From the NCBI RefSeq assembly GCF_027943945.1, contig NZ_AP027141.1, forward strand, positions 1,674,001 through 1,738,000: a stretch of DNA of 64,000 nucleotides, read 5' to 3'. Below, one piece after another: positions 1-9,037 of the stretch (position 1 is the stretch's first letter; every line of letters starts with the position of its first letter). The notes under the pieces were generated by a model, which worked only from the letters and a program-made list of their open reading frames with translations, had not been told where the DNA came from and searched no databases. The position numbers and the translations under genes were made by a program. The stretch comes from Microbacterium terricola. Lineage in GTDB: Bacteria; Actinomycetota; Actinomycetes; Actinomycetales; Microbacteriaceae.

Positions 1-751
1 CGAAGATGACGTTCATGCCGCCGAGCTCCTCGACGTTGCCGTCCTGGTCGAGGAAGACGACCTGGTCGCAGCCCTGCTCGTAGGCCTCGGCCTGGGGAAG
101 CAGGCTGGCCGCGTAGTTGCCGCCCGTCTTCGCCGCGCCTGTGCCGCCCTTGCCCGCGCGGGCGTAGTCCTCGGAGAGCCAGATCGACACCGGCTGCACG
201 CCGCCCTTGAAGTAGGCGCCCGCCGGAGACGCGATCAGGTAGTACGCGACCTTCTGAGCGGGCCGCACACCGAGGAAGGCCTCCTTGGCGAACATGAACG
301 GGCGCAGGTAGAGGCTCTGGTCGTCGCCGGAGGGCACCCACTCGCCGTCGACGGCGATCAGCTCCCGCAGCGACTGCAGGAAGTACTCCTCCGGCAGCTC
401 GGGCAGGGCCAGACGGCGCGCGCTGCGCTGCAGACGACGGGCGTTCTGATCCGGGCGGAAGGTGTGCACCGAGCCGTCGGCGTGACGGTAGGCCTTGATG
501 CCCTCGAAGATCTCCTGCCCGTAGTGCAGCACCGCGGCCGCCGGGTCGAGCGTGATCGGACCGTAGGGCTGCACGCGCGGGCGGTGCCAGCCGCCCCGGA
601 CCGACCAGCAGATGTCGACCATGTGGTCGGTGAAGCTGGTGCCGAAGCCGGGGTTCTGCAGGATCTCGTCGCGCTGAGCGGGGCTCTTCGCGGCGAGGTT
701 GCGGGTCACGGCGAACTCGAGCGGAGCGAGTGCGGGGTCGATGAGGGTCAT
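1..751 (-). CDS. ilvE: Branched-chain amino acid aminotransferase, C-terminus cut by window edge
   Basis: PLP-dependent class IV aminotransferase that transfers the amino group between glutamate and the 2-oxo acids of valine, leucine and isoleucine, the last step of their synthesis. Reading from the ATG at 751, 250 codons are visible before the window ends; the family is about 360-370 residues, so roughly a third is missing. The motif [12 protein letters not shown] lies at residues 77-88. The PLP lysine is K208 in [12 protein letters not shown], followed by the EELGGMN motif at 241-247. It lies 66 bases downstream of leuB on the same strand, so the two are probably co-transcribed. The Shine-Dalgarno match before the ATG is weak (AGGA). 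Identity is secure; only the fold end is unseen. Confidence 0.95.
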   Translation of the reverse strand, partial: MTLIDPALAPLEFAVTRNLAAKSPAQRDEILQNPGFGTSFTDHMVDICWSVRGGWHRPRVQPYGPITLDPAAAVLHYGQEIFEGIKAYRHADGSVHTFRPDQNARRLQRSARRLALPELPEEYFLQSLRELIAVDGEWVPSGDDQSLYLRPFMFAKEAFLGVRPAQKVAYYLIASPAGAYFKGGVQPVSIWLSEDYARAGKGGTGAAKTGGNYAASLLPQAEAYEQGCDQVVFLDQDGNVEELGGMNVIF

Positions 752-817
752 GTCACGTCCTGGATGTCTCGAGCGAGCGACGGCGTCCCCCTCAGGGTAC
801 GCCTGGGCGGGTGCGGC

Positions 818-1870
818 CTATCGCTGCAGCAGTGCGGCGATGGCGTCGCCGATCTGCGATGTGGTTCGGATGCTGTCGCCCCGCGCCGCGATGTCGTCCT
901 CGACGGCGCGGGTGACGCGCTGTGCTTCGTCCGTGAGCCCGAGGTGATCGAGCAGCAGGGCGGTGGAGAGGATCGCGGCCGTGGGGTCGGCCTTCTGCTG
1001 TCCCGCGATGTCGGGCGCCGAACCGTGCACGGGCTCGAACATCGAGGGGAACGCGCCGTCGGGGTTGATGTTGCCCGAGGCGGCGAGGCCGATGCCACCG
1101 GTGACGGCGCCGGCCAGGTCCGTGAGGATGTCTCCGAAGAGGTTGTCGGTGACGATCACATCGAAGCGGCCCGGGTTCGTGACCAGGAAGATCGTCGCCG
1201 CGTCGACGTGCAGATAGTCTACGGCCACGCCGGGGTGCTCCTGCGCCACCTCGGTCACGAGGCGCTGCCAGATGCCGCCGGCGTGCACGAGGACGTTCGT
1301 CTTGTGCACCAGCGTGACCTTCTGCCGACGTCGCTCGGCGAGGTCGAACGCGTAGCGGACGACCCGCTCGACGCCGAAGGCGGTGTTCACGCTCGTCTCG
1401 TTCGCGACCTCCTGAGGCGTGCCCTTGCGGATCGCGCCGCCGTTGCCCACGTACGGCCCCTCGGTGCCCTCGCGAACGACGACGAAGTCGATGTCGCCCG
1501 GCTCGGCGAGGGGTCCGGGCACCCCGGGGTACAGCTTCGACGGGCGCAGGTTGACGTAGTGGTCGAGCTCGAAGCGGAGCTTCAACAGCAGACCGCGCTC
1601 GATGTTCGCGTCCTTCAGGCGCGGGTCGCCCGGCACGCCGCCGACCGCGCCGAGCAGGATCGCGTCGTGCCCTCCGATGGCTGCCAGGTCGTCGTCGGTG
1701 AGCGTGTCGCCGGTCTCGAGGTAGCGCGCCGCGCCGAGCGAGAAGCGGGTCTTGTCGAACTGGACTGCGGATCCCGCGGTCGCGGCGTCGAGCACCTTCT
1801 CGGCCTCTGCGACGACCTCTGGTCCGATGCCGTCACCCGGGATGACGGCCAGCTTCACGACACGCGACAT
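818..1870 (-). CDS. leuB: 3-isopropylmalate dehydrogenase
   Basis: Cytoplasmic NAD-dependent oxidative decarboxylase of 3-isopropylmalate to 2-oxoisocaproate in leucine synthesis. It has 350 residues, normal for the family. The N-terminus carries [11 protein letters not shown] (residues 9-19), and the family signature [12 protein letters not shown] with the following [11 protein letters not shown] segment is near residues 241-265. The ATG at 1870 is preceded by AGGAG overlapping the stop of the upstream exporter gene, only 7 bases away. That places leuB in the same transcript as a TetR-regulated MFS exporter, an odd pairing for a housekeeping gene. ilvE follows 66 bases downstream. Confident. 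Confidence 0.96.
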   Translation of the reverse strand: MSRVVKLAVIPGDGIGPEVVAEAEKVLDAATAGSAVQFDKTRFSLGAARYLETGDTLTDDDLAAIGGHDAILLGAVGGVPGDPRLKDANIERGLLLKLRFELDHYVNLRPSKLYPGVPGPLAEPGDIDFVVVREGTEGPYVGNGGAIRKGTPQEVANETSVNTAFGVERVVRYAFDLAERRRQKVTLVHKTNVLVHAGGIWQRLVTEVAQEHPGVAVDYLHVDAATIFLVTNPGRFDVIVTDNLFGDILTDLAGAVTGGIGLAASGNINPDGAFPSMFEPVHGSAPDIAGQQKADPTAAILSTALLLDHLGLTDEAQRVTRAVEDDIAARGDSIRTTSQIGDAIAALLQR

Positions 1871-1877
1871 TGCTCAA

Positions 1878-3431
1878 CTACTCCTGGGAGGGCTCGATCC
1901 GACGGGTTCCTCCCAGGGTAATGGCCGCGATCACCGCGGCGAGCACGATGAGACCCGCGCCGATGTACGCGGTCACCGAGGCCCCCGCGTCGAACGCGTG
2001 GGCCGCGGCGTCGCGCAGCGTCTGCCCGAGCGCGGTGTCCAGGCCGTGCGAGATGGCCATCGCGCCGGCGAGGGTCTCGCGCGCGGCGTCGGCGGCGTCG
2101 GAGGGGATGCCGGCGGGCACCACGACGTTCGCACGGTACAGAGCGGTGAGGATGCCGCCCAGCACGGCGGTGCCGAGGACGGCGCCGAGTTCGTACGCGG
2201 TCTCGGAGACGGCGCTGGCGGCGCCGGCCTTGTCCGGTGGCGCGCTGGCGAGGATGAGCTCGTTCGAGACGGTCTCGGCGGCGCCGATGCCGATCCCGAG
2301 CGCGACGAAGGCGACGATGAGCAGGCCGACGTCGCCCGGGTCGGTCGACCGCGCGACCAGCACGTAGCCCAGCACCGAGAAGGCCAGGGCGACGGGGACG
2401 ACGACCCGTGCGGAGACCCGCTGGGCGATCGGCACGACGATCAGCCCGGAGACGATCATGGCCACGAGGCCGGGTACGAGGGCGAAGCCGGCGTTCATCG
2501 GGTTCAGTCCGATGACCAGCTGCAGGTGCTGGGCGACGTAGAACAGGAAGCCGACCAGTGCGACCACGCTGAGCAGGTTGACCAGCAGCGCGCCGCTGAA
2601 GCTGCCGCGGCGGAACAGCCGCATGTCGAGCATCGGCGTCTCGGCGCGCAGCTGACGACGCACGAAGAGCACCCCGAAGCCCGCACCCACCAGGAACAGC
2701 AGCGGCGCAGGGCTCGCCAGGCCGTGGACGGCGACCTCCTTGATCGCATAGACGATCGGGATCATGGTCGCCAGCGACAGCGCGATGCTGATCGGGTCGA
2801 TGCGACCAGGGTGCGGATCGCGACTCTCCGGCACGAGGATCGGCGCCAGCACGAGCAGCGGCACGAGGACCGGCACCGACATCAGGAACACCGATCCCCA
2901 GGAGAAGTGCTCGAGCAGCAGTCCCCCCACGATCGGACCGAGCGCCGCACCGGCCGAGAACATCGCCGCCCACACGGCGATGGCCAGACGTCGCTGATCC
3001 CGATCGGTGAAGATGCTCCTGAGCAGCGACAGCGTCGAGGGCATCAGCATGGCGCCGAAGACGCCCATTGCTGCGCGGGCGGCGATGAGCAGCGCAGCGG
3101 TCGGCGCGAACGCGGCGAGCACCGAGACGGCGGCGAAGCCGGTCGCACCGATGAGCAGCATCCGTCGTCGTCCGAAGCGGTCGCCGAGCGTCCCCATCGT
3201 GACGAGGAGACCGGCGAGCACGAGCGGATAGGCGTCGATGATCCACAGCTGCTGAGCGCTGGTCGGCTGCAGGTCCAGCGCGATGTCGGGCAGCGCGAAG
3301 CTGAGCACGGTGTTGTCGACCGACACCAGCAGCACGGGCAGCATGAGCACCACGAGCGCCGCCCAGCCGCGCCAGCCGACGCGTCGGCCCTGCGCGTCGG
3401 CGATCGTGAGTTCCTGCGTGAGAGTCATCAT
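1878..3431 (-). CDS. MFS drug exporter, DHA2 (EmrB/QacA) family, 14 TM
   Basis: Predicted proton-driven multidrug exporter in the cytoplasmic membrane; 517 residues and about 14 hydrophobic segments fit the DHA2 family. The loop motif GTLGDRFGRRRMLLIG (MFS motif A) follows TM2, and the N-terminal region contains SVDNTVLSFALPDIA, a typical DHA2 TM1 sequence. A longer frame runs upstream to 3614, but it would overlap the divergent TetR gene and its operator. The double ATG at 3431/3428 next to the operator is therefore preferred. The substrate cannot be read from sequence. Expression is probably repressed by the divergent TetR protein; leuB follows after 7 bases. Confidence 0.88.
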   Translation of the reverse strand: MMTLTQELTIADAQGRRVGWRGWAALVVLMLPVLLVSVDNTVLSFALPDIALDLQPTSAQQLWIIDAYPLVLAGLLVTMGTLGDRFGRRRMLLIGATGFAAVSVLAAFAPTAALLIAARAAMGVFGAMLMPSTLSLLRSIFTDRDQRRLAIAVWAAMFSAGAALGPIVGGLLLEHFSWGSVFLMSVPVLVPLLVLAPILVPESRDPHPGRIDPISIALSLATMIPIVYAIKEVAVHGLASPAPLLFLVGAGFGVLFVRRQLRAETPMLDMRLFRRGSFSGALLVNLLSVVALVGFLFYVAQHLQLVIGLNPMNAGFALVPGLVAMIVSGLIVVPIAQRVSARVVVPVALAFSVLGYVLVARSTDPGDVGLLIVAFVALGIGIGAAETVSNELILASAPPDKAGAASAVSETAYELGAVLGTAVLGGILTALYRANVVVPAGIPSDAADAARETLAGAMAISHGLDTALGQTLRDAAAHAFDAGASVTAYIGAGLIVLAAVIAAITLGGTRRIEPSQE

Positions 3432-3438
3432 GTTTATG

Positions 3439-3454
3439 TACCGTCCAGCCGGTA
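3439..3454. promoter_or_regulatory. TetR-type operator between divergent tetR and MFS genes
   Basis: An inverted repeat TACCG-N6-CGGTA occupies 3439-3454 in the 64-bp gap between the two divergent starts. A plus-strand -10-like TATAGT (3453-3458) overlaps its right arm. The same repeat lies a few bases upstream of the MFS start on the minus strand, so one bound repressor could block both promoters. The pattern resembles operators of TetR regulators paired with QacA-type exporters; binding is inferred. Confidence 0.6.
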
Positions 3455-3495
3455 TAGTAACAGCCCAGGATGTCCCCTGCCAGGATGGTGTCGAG

Positions 3496-4041
3496 ATGAG
3501 CAGACCGCCGCGTGCCCGCGAGAGCGTCCTCGATGCGTTCGAGGCGCTCCTCGTCGATGAGGGCGAGCGCGCCGCGACCATGGACGCCACCGCGCGCGCG
3601 GCCGGCGTCTCCAAGGGCGGCCTGCTCTATCACTTCGGCTCCAAGGACGCGCTCGAGACGGCACTGATCGACCGACTCCGCGCACTCGTCGACGAGGACA
3701 TCGAGGAGATCTCGGCTGCCGACGAGGGGCCGATCGCGTACTTCCTGCGGTCGTCGGCGATGGAGGACGACGCCCTCGATCGCGCGATCATCGCGGTGTC
3801 GCGGCTCGCGCAGGGCGGCAGCGCCGCTGCGGGCGAGACGCTCCGCGACATCCGCCGGCGCTGGGAGGACGCGCTCCGACCCCACGCGAAGGATGCGGCG
3901 GCCCTCGACCTCGTGATGCTGGTCAGCGACGGGCTCTACTTCAACAATGCGCTGCAGGGCGGCGCCATCCCCGGGCCCGTGCCCACGGGCGCGGGGATGG
4001 ACGACCTGATCGCCCTCGTCGAGCGGGCTGCGCGCGACTGA
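3496..4041 (+). CDS. TetR family transcriptional regulator
   Basis: Predicted ligand-responsive repressor of 181 residues. Residues 1-50 form the HTH domain, with the recognition region AAGVSKGGLLYHFGSKDAL, a clear TetR signature. The rest is the variable ligand-binding/dimerisation domain, with no recognisable specificity. The ATG at 3496 is chosen because the longer upstream frame would run through the operator and into the divergent exporter. It is transcribed away from the DHA2 exporter, the standard arrangement for local repression and autorepression. The inducer is unknown. Confidence 0.88.
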   Translation: MSRPPRARESVLDAFEALLVDEGERAATMDATARAAGVSKGGLLYHFGSKDALETALIDRLRALVDEDIEEISAADEGPIAYFLRSSAMEDDALDRAIIAVSRLAQGGSAAAGETLRDIRRRWEDALRPHAKDAAALDLVMLVSDGLYFNNALQGGAIPGPVPTGAGMDDLIALVERAARD

Positions 4042-4046
4042 CGCGA

Positions 4047-5627
4047 TCAGGCGCCGCGCAGTCGCCGCAGCTGCACAAGGAGGCTCGGCGCCGTGCGATC
4101 GAGCAGCGCGCCGCCGGCGCGGATGCCGCCGACCATCACGAGCGCACCCGTCACCACGCCGCAGCCCAGCGCCGCCCAGCCGTACAGCGCCCCGCCGATG
4201 AAGAGGTCGGCGACGACGAGCGCGATGGTGGGGACGAGCAGCGCGAGCACGATGCCCCACACGACGAAGATCTGCAGTCCCGTCGTCAGGCTCGCGCCAG
4301 GCGCGGAGCGGAACGGGTTGCCGCCGGCCTCGGGCACCGCCATGACGAATCGGGCGGACGAGACGCTGACGACCCCGAAGCCGGTCAGCAGCGATCCCAG
4401 CGAGAGTCCCATCAGGGCCGGAAGATGCGCCCACGCCCCGCCGAGGGCGACGCCGACCACCGCGAGCACGATCGTGAAGGGGATCGCGAAGACCGCGAGG
4501 GCGGCCACCCGCCCTGCGCGATCGTCGCGCCCGCGCACACCGTCGATCACGTGGGTCGCGAAGGCGGTGCCGTCGTACGAGATGTCGGTCGCGAGCGTGA
4601 GTGCGAGCGTGAAGCCGATCAGCGGCCCGCTCCACATCACGAGGTCGGCGGTCTCGGTGAGCACCGCGTAGAACCACAGCAGCAGCGGCACCAGCGGCAC
4701 CACGATCAGCTGACGGGCGTAGCGCGGGTCGCGACGCCAGTACGTGAGGCAGCGGGCCATCACCGCGCCGGCCGGCGTCTGCGGCACGCGGCCGAAGACG
4801 CCCAGGGCGCCGCGCGAGACCGGGCGCGCGCTCGCGTCGCTGCGCGACACCATCGCCCTGGCCAGTCCCGCCCGCCAGACCGCGACGAGCACGACGAGCG
4901 TCGCGACGGCGATCAGCAGGCGCAGGACCGCTCCCCCGACGTCTCCGGCGGCGATCGCACCAGGCACCGCCCAGGCCGCGCCGACGGGCGTCCAGCCCAG
5001 CGCGGTGGCGACCGCGGGCAGGGCCTCCGCCGAGTTCTCGATCCCCTCGATCAGCCCGATCAGGATCGGCCCGAGCAGGAACAGCGGGATGAGGATGAGC
5101 ACACCGCCGAGCTCGCGGACACGACGACTCGACTGCAGTCCCGCCGTCGCCGCGGTCACGGTGCGCGAGGCCACCACCGCCGTGACCACCCCGATCGCTG
5201 CGCACACCACGGCCGCCGCGGCCGCTGCGGGCATGCGCACCCAGGCCAGCGCGGTCGACAGACCCGCGAGCGAGGTCACGATGCCGGGGATGCCGACCAG
5301 TCCGGCGAGGGTGAGGGCGATCAGCAGCGTCCGCATCCGCAGCGGGAACTGCGCGAGCCGCGCCGGTTCGAGAGTCTGGTCGATGCCCGACAGCAGGAGA
5401 GGGAAGACCACCCATCCGGCCGTCACAGCGGTTCCCGCCAGCACGATGATCGTCGAGGTCAGCGCGCGCGACCCGAACGCGCCCAGCGCGATCAGGCCGA
5501 CCACGGCCAGGGCGAGGAGCCCGAGCGCGTAGAGGCCCCCGACGACCGTGGCGACCAGCTGCCAGGTGCTGCGTCGCAGCGAATTCGCCAGGACGAGCAG
5601 CCGCAGCCTTACGAGCGTCGCAACCAT
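4047..5627 (-). CDS. ABC-2 type exporter, membrane permease subunit
   Basis: Polytopic membrane protein of 526 residues with about ten to twelve hydrophobic segments and no soluble domain. The ATG at 5627 lies inside the end of the upstream ATPase gene (19-base overlap), which argues for translational coupling and a stoichiometric ABC transporter. A longer frame to 5924 is discarded because it would overlap most of the ATPase end. The protein is recognisably similar to the permease at 56691-58256: both contain LTPVGAAW/GWTPVGAAWAVPGA-type and AVMARCLTYWRRD/IAARSLMYWLRD segments. The exported substrate is not evident. Confidence 0.85.
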   Translation of the reverse strand: MVATLVRLRLLVLANSLRRSTWQLVATVVGGLYALGLLALAVVGLIALGAFGSRALTSTIIVLAGTAVTAGWVVFPLLLSGIDQTLEPARLAQFPLRMRTLLIALTLAGLVGIPGIVTSLAGLSTALAWVRMPAAAAAAVVCAAIGVVTAVVASRTVTAATAGLQSSRRVRELGGVLILIPLFLLGPILIGLIEGIENSAEALPAVATALGWTPVGAAWAVPGAIAAGDVGGAVLRLLIAVATLVVLVAVWRAGLARAMVSRSDASARPVSRGALGVFGRVPQTPAGAVMARCLTYWRRDPRYARQLIVVPLVPLLLWFYAVLTETADLVMWSGPLIGFTLALTLATDISYDGTAFATHVIDGVRGRDDRAGRVAALAVFAIPFTIVLAVVGVALGGAWAHLPALMGLSLGSLLTGFGVVSVSSARFVMAVPEAGGNPFRSAPGASLTTGLQIFVVWGIVLALLVPTIALVVADLFIGGALYGWAALGCGVVTGALVMVGGIRAGGALLDRTAPSLLVQLRRLRGA

Positions 5628-6376
5628 TCCGGCCCTTCGGCGTGGTGGCGTCCTCCGACGAGCTCGACGAAGCGGTCCTCCAGGGAGCCCCCGCCGCGCA
5701 CCTCGTCGACGGTTCCGGCCGCGAGGACCCGCCCCGCCGAGACGACGGCGACGTGGTCGCACATGCGCTGCACCAGATCCATCACATGGCTGGAGACCAC
5801 GACGGTTCCGCCGCCGCGCACGAAGCCGGTGAGGATGTCCCGGATGTTCGCCGCCGACACCGGATCCACCGATTCGAACGGCTCGTCGAGGACGAGGATG
5901 CGGGGCGCGTGCACGAGCGCGCACGCGAGCGCGACCTTCTTGGTCATGCCCGCGGAGTAGTCGACCACCAGCGTGCCCGCGGCGCTCTCGAGGTCCAGCA
6001 GCCGCAGGAGGTCGGCCGTGCGCTGCGCGACCATCTCACGGTCGAGACCGAACAGCATCCCGTTGTAGGTGATCAGCTGCTCGCCGGTGAGCCGGTCGAA
6101 GAGCTTCACGCCGTCGGCGAGGTTCCCGATGAGGCCCTTCGCGCGCAGCGGGTCGGCCCACATGTCGACGCCGAGGATCGTCGCCCTGCCGGCATCGGGC
6201 CGCAGCAGCCCCGTCGCCATCGAGAGCGTGGTGGTCTTGCCCGCGCCGTTCGGGCCGACGAGACCGTAGAACGAGCCGGCCGGCACCGTGAGGTGCAGGT
6301 CGTCGACGGCCACCTTCTCGCCGAAGCGCTTGGTCAGCCCGGTCAGCTCGATCGCGGGCATCGGGGCATCTGCCAC
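5609..6376 (-). CDS. ABC transporter ATP-binding protein (ABC-2 exporter)
   Basis: Cytoplasmic ATPase of 255 residues energising the adjacent permease. Walker A GPNGAGKTT is at residues 41-49, the Walker B segment is ILVLDEPFESVDP, and the signature loop is degenerate (YSAGM rather than LSGGQ), as in DrrA/CcmA-type exporters. It starts with GTG directly after the serA stop codon (no gap), so serA, ATPase and permease are likely one transcript. The paralogous ATPase at 58232-59566 shares the VDYSAGM/VSDYSAGM and DEPFExVDPVS segments. The pairing with serA is positional; no serine link is implied. Confidence 0.88.
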   Translation of the reverse strand: MADAPMPAIELTGLTKRFGEKVAVDDLHLTVPAGSFYGLVGPNGAGKTTTLSMATGLLRPDAGRATILGVDMWADPLRAKGLIGNLADGVKLFDRLTGEQLITYNGMLFGLDREMVAQRTADLLRLLDLESAAGTLVVDYSAGMTKKVALACALVHAPRILVLDEPFESVDPVSAANIRDILTGFVRGGGTVVVSSHVMDLVQRMCDHVAVVSAGRVLAAGTVDEVRGGGSLEDRFVELVGGRHHAEGPEWLRRS

Positions 6377-7981
6377 CTACGGCTCGGTGATCTCGATCTG
6401 GCGGAACAGATCGGCCTGGATGGCCGAGCGCACCTCGTCGAGCAGTTCATCCGAGACCGGCGAGTCGACCGTCAGCACCGAGAGGGCCTGACCGCCGGCG
6501 GCGCGGCGGGCGATCTGCATCCCGGCGATGTTGATGCCCGCCTCGCCGAACTTCTGGCCGTAGACGGCGACGATGCCCGGGCGGTCGGTGTAGAGCATCA
6601 CGATGTGGTTGCGCTCGATCGGCAGCTCGACCGCGTAGTCGTTGATGCCGACGAGCTTCTCGATCTGCTTGGTGCCGGTGAGCGTGCCCGAGACAGCCAG
6701 CTGCGAGCCGTCCGAGAGGGCGCCGCGCAGCGTGATGACGTTGCGGTACTCGTCGCTGACGTCGTCGGTGATCAGGCGCACCTCGACGCCGCGCTGCTCG
6801 GCCAGCAGGGGCGCGTTCACGTACGAGACGGTCTCGCTCACGATGTTGGTGAACAGCCCCTTGAGCGCGGCGAGCTTGAGCACACTCACGTCGTAGTCGT
6901 TGAGCTCGCCGTGCACCTCGACGTCGAGGGAGGTGAGCGGCGAGTGCGCGAGCGACGCGAAGATCTGCCCGAGCTTCTCGACGAGCGGGATGCCCGGCCG
7001 CACGTACGGGTCGATGACGCCGCCGGCGACGTTGACCGCGTCGGGGACGAGGTCGCCGCCGAGGGCGAGCCGCACCGAGTTCGCGACCGAGACGCCCGCC
7101 TTCTCCTGCGCCTCATCCGTCGAGGCGCCGAGGTGGGGCGTGACGACCACGTTGGGCAGTCCGAGCAGCGCGAACGCGGTGCCGTCGGCCTTCGGGGGCT
7201 CGCTCGTGAACACGTCGAGGCCGGCGCCGGCGATCTCGCCCGATGTGAGGGCGGCGTGCAGCGCCTCCTCGTCGATGAGCCCGCCCCGTGCCACGTTCAC
7301 GACGAACGCGGTGGGCTTCATCAGCGAGAACTGCTCGGTGCTGATCATCCCGGTGGTCTCGGGCGTCTTCGGCATGTGGATCGTGACGAAGTCGCTCTGC
7401 TCGAGCAGCTCGTCGAGGGTCAGCAGCTGCACGCCGAGCTGCTGCGCCCTGGCGCTCGTGACGTAGGGGTCGTACGCGACGACGCGCATGTCGAACGCCT
7501 GCAGGCGGGCCGCGATGAGCGCACCGATACGGCCGAGGCCGATGATGCCCACGGTCTTCTCGAACAGCTCGGTGCCGGTGTAGGCGCTGCGCTTCCACTG
7601 GCCGTCGGCGAGCGAGGCGTGCGCGGCCGGGATGCGGCGGGCCAGGCTCAGGATGTGGCCGATGGTCAGCTCGGCAGCCGAGATGATGTTGGACGTCGGC
7701 GCGTTGACGACCATGACGCCCGCGGTGGTCGCGGCCTTGATGTCGACGTTGTCGAGCCCGACACCGGCGCGCGCGATCACCTTCAGCACGGGCGCGGCGG
7801 CGATCGCCTCGGCGTCCATCCTGGTGGCGGAGCGGATCAGCACGGCGTGCGCCTCGGCGAGAGCCGGGAGCAGCACGGACCGGTCGGCGCCGTCGACGTG
7901 GCGGATCTCGAAGTCGGGACCGAGTGCGTCGATCGTGGCGGGAGAGAGCTCTTCGGCGATCAGGACGACAGGCTTTGGCAC
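6377..7981 (-). CDS. serA: D-3-phosphoglycerate dehydrogenase
   Basis: First enzyme of serine synthesis, oxidising 3-phosphoglycerate with NAD. The chosen GTG at 7981 gives 534 residues, the long actinobacterial form (NAD-binding, substrate-binding, intervening ASB and C-terminal ACT domains). It has a Shine-Dalgarno AAAGGAT about 9 bases upstream. The NAD loop is GIIGLGRIGALIAA near residue 148. Catalytic regions are NVARGGLIDEEAL and TPHLGASTDEAQEKAG; the ACT domain covers about the last 75 residues and implies serine feedback. An upstream ATG at 8047 is rejected as it adds a basic, non-conserved tail. A -10 TAGAGT lies about 90 bases upstream. Confidence 0.95.
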   Translation of the reverse strand: MPKPVVLIAEELSPATIDALGPDFEIRHVDGADRSVLLPALAEAHAVLIRSATRMDAEAIAAAPVLKVIARAGVGLDNVDIKAATTAGVMVVNAPTSNIISAAELTIGHILSLARRIPAAHASLADGQWKRSAYTGTELFEKTVGIIGLGRIGALIAARLQAFDMRVVAYDPYVTSARAQQLGVQLLTLDELLEQSDFVTIHMPKTPETTGMISTEQFSLMKPTAFVVNVARGGLIDEEALHAALTSGEIAGAGLDVFTSEPPKADGTAFALLGLPNVVVTPHLGASTDEAQEKAGVSVANSVRLALGGDLVPDAVNVAGGVIDPYVRPGIPLVEKLGQIFASLAHSPLTSLDVEVHGELNDYDVSVLKLAALKGLFTNIVSETVSYVNAPLLAEQRGVEVRLITDDVSDEYRNVITLRGALSDGSQLAVSGTLTGTKQIEKLVGINDYAVELPIERNHIVMLYTDRPGIVAVYGQKFGEAGINIAGMQIARRAAGGQALSVLTVDSPVSDELLDEVRSAIQADLFRQIEITEP

Positions 7982-8071
7982 GAAGGCGGATCCTTTGAAG
8001 CGAGGGCGCGCGCGCAGCGGCCGGGAGAACTGGAGAGTGCGCCGCACGCCATCGGGGCGCTTTCAGGTCAC

Positions 8072-8077
8072 ACTCTA
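8072..8077 (-). promoter_or_regulatory. Probable serA -10 element
   Basis: TAGAGT on the minus strand, matching the TANNNT -10 pattern seen repeatedly in this window. It would give an untranslated leader of about 85 bases before the serA GTG, unlike the leaderless genes elsewhere. No good -35 is seen. I see no recognised riboswitch in the leader. Confidence 0.4.
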
Positions 8078-8119
8078 GCCGCTCGGACGCCGGTCACCTG
8101 CGCGTGTGACGGCGCGCGG

Positions 8120-8509
8120 TCAGCTCAGATACAGCGAGGGCGAGGCCGCGGCGTAGGCGAGGACGTCGAGCCAGAACGCCGCGATCAGCGCGAGTCCCGT
8201 GAGCATCACGAGCGTGAACGGCAGGATGCTGCGGCGCCAGGCGATGGCGAAGGCCAGCGCGAACACGACGACCGGGAAGGCGATCGGGAGGGCGAGCACG
8301 AACCATCCGTAGCCGGTGAGTCCCTGCGCACCGCCGGCCTGCTGGAGGAGGAACCCGAGGGCGGTCCACACCACGAACGCGTACAGGAGGGCGAACACCC
8401 CGGCGATCGCGGCGATCAGCCACACCGGCAGCGCGGGAGCGGGCCGGGCACCGGCGGAGGGCCCGTGGGTGCCGGCAGTGCCGTTCGCAGCGCCGCTCAT
8501 GCCGCTCAC
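8120..8509 (-). CDS. Small membrane protein of unknown function
   Basis: 129 residues from the GTG at 8509, which overlaps the TGA of the upstream gene as GTGA, so the two are translationally coupled. A short Ala/Gly/Pro-rich cytoplasmic-looking tail (residues 1-22) is followed by three hydrophobic segments (about 24-46, 60-85 and 92-115). No catalytic motif is seen and I do not recognise the family. It and its partner look like a two-protein membrane unit. Confidence 0.6.
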   Translation of the reverse strand: MSGMSGAANGTAGTHGPSAGARPAPALPVWLIAAIAGVFALLYAFVVWTALGFLLQQAGGAQGLTGYGWFVLALPIAFPVVVFALAFAIAWRRSILPFTLVMLTGLALIAAFWLDVLAYAAASPSLYLS

Positions 8510-9003
8510 AGCGCCGCCCCCGCGAGGACGAACGGCCACGGCACGAGCAGCACGGCTCCTGCGGCGAGCAGCACGAGGCGCATCCACGCGGGCTTCTCGC
8601 GGGTGAGGAGCAGCACCGTGCCGAACCACAGCGGCGCGGCCAGCACGGCCAGCCACCGCGTCACCTGGAATGCCACCGGATCGAGGAAGAGGTCGGCGAT
8701 CAGCTGCAGCCGGCCCGCACCGAGCAGCCACCCGATCGTGAAGAGCGCGTAGACGCCGCCGAGCACGCCGATCGTGATCAGCGTGGCGTTGCCCATGGGG
8801 CCGGCCGCCGGGGCGACGACGGGTGCCGCGCCGACGCCGGATGAGGAGGCCGCACCCGCCGCTGCGACCGACTCAGCCCCCTTGCCGACCGCGGTGTAGC
8901 CGCTCGGCAGGTCGCTGCGGGGCGCGGCGGGCGCTGCTCCGACGTCGAGCGTCGGATCGTCGTCGCCGTCCCAGCTGAGAGCGTCGTCATCGGGGCGGGC
9001 CAT
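8506..9003 (-). CDS. Small membrane protein with acidic disordered N-terminus
   Basis: 165 residues. The N-terminal 70 are acidic then Ala/Gly/Pro-rich and probably disordered; about three hydrophobic segments follow (around 72-93, 113-130 and 140-162). Function is not recognised. The ATG at 9003 lies exactly 6 bases after a TAGCCT -10 hexamer (9015-9010), so the mRNA is probably leaderless. The downstream gene overlaps by 4 bases. Confidence 0.62.
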   Translation of the reverse strand: MARPDDDALSWDGDDDPTLDVGAAPAAPRSDLPSGYTAVGKGAESVAAAGAASSSGVGAAPVVAPAAGPMGNATLITIGVLGGVYALFTIGWLLGAGRLQLIADLFLDPVAFQVTRWLAVLAAPLWFGTVLLLTREKPAWMRLVLLAAGAVLLVPWPFVLAGAAL

Positions 9004-9009
9004 CCACCC

Positions 9010-9015
9010 AGGCTA
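9010..9015 (-). promoter_or_regulatory. -10 hexamer of leaderless promoter
   Basis: TAGCCT on the minus strand, 6 bases before the ATG at 9003; transcription would start at or next to the start codon. Confidence 0.45.
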
Positions 9016-9037
9016 GCCCGCCCCGAGGACTGTGCGT

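Noticed and set aside
1855-5415. Open frame of 1186 codons on the minus strand
   Set aside because: It is out of frame with leuB, the MFS gene, tetR and the permease. The translation is Arg/Ala-rich low complexity with no domain, an artefact of high GC.
5642-8752. Open frame of 1036 codons on the plus strand
   Set aside because: Antisense to the ABC genes and serA; Asp/Arg/Gly-rich, no motifs.
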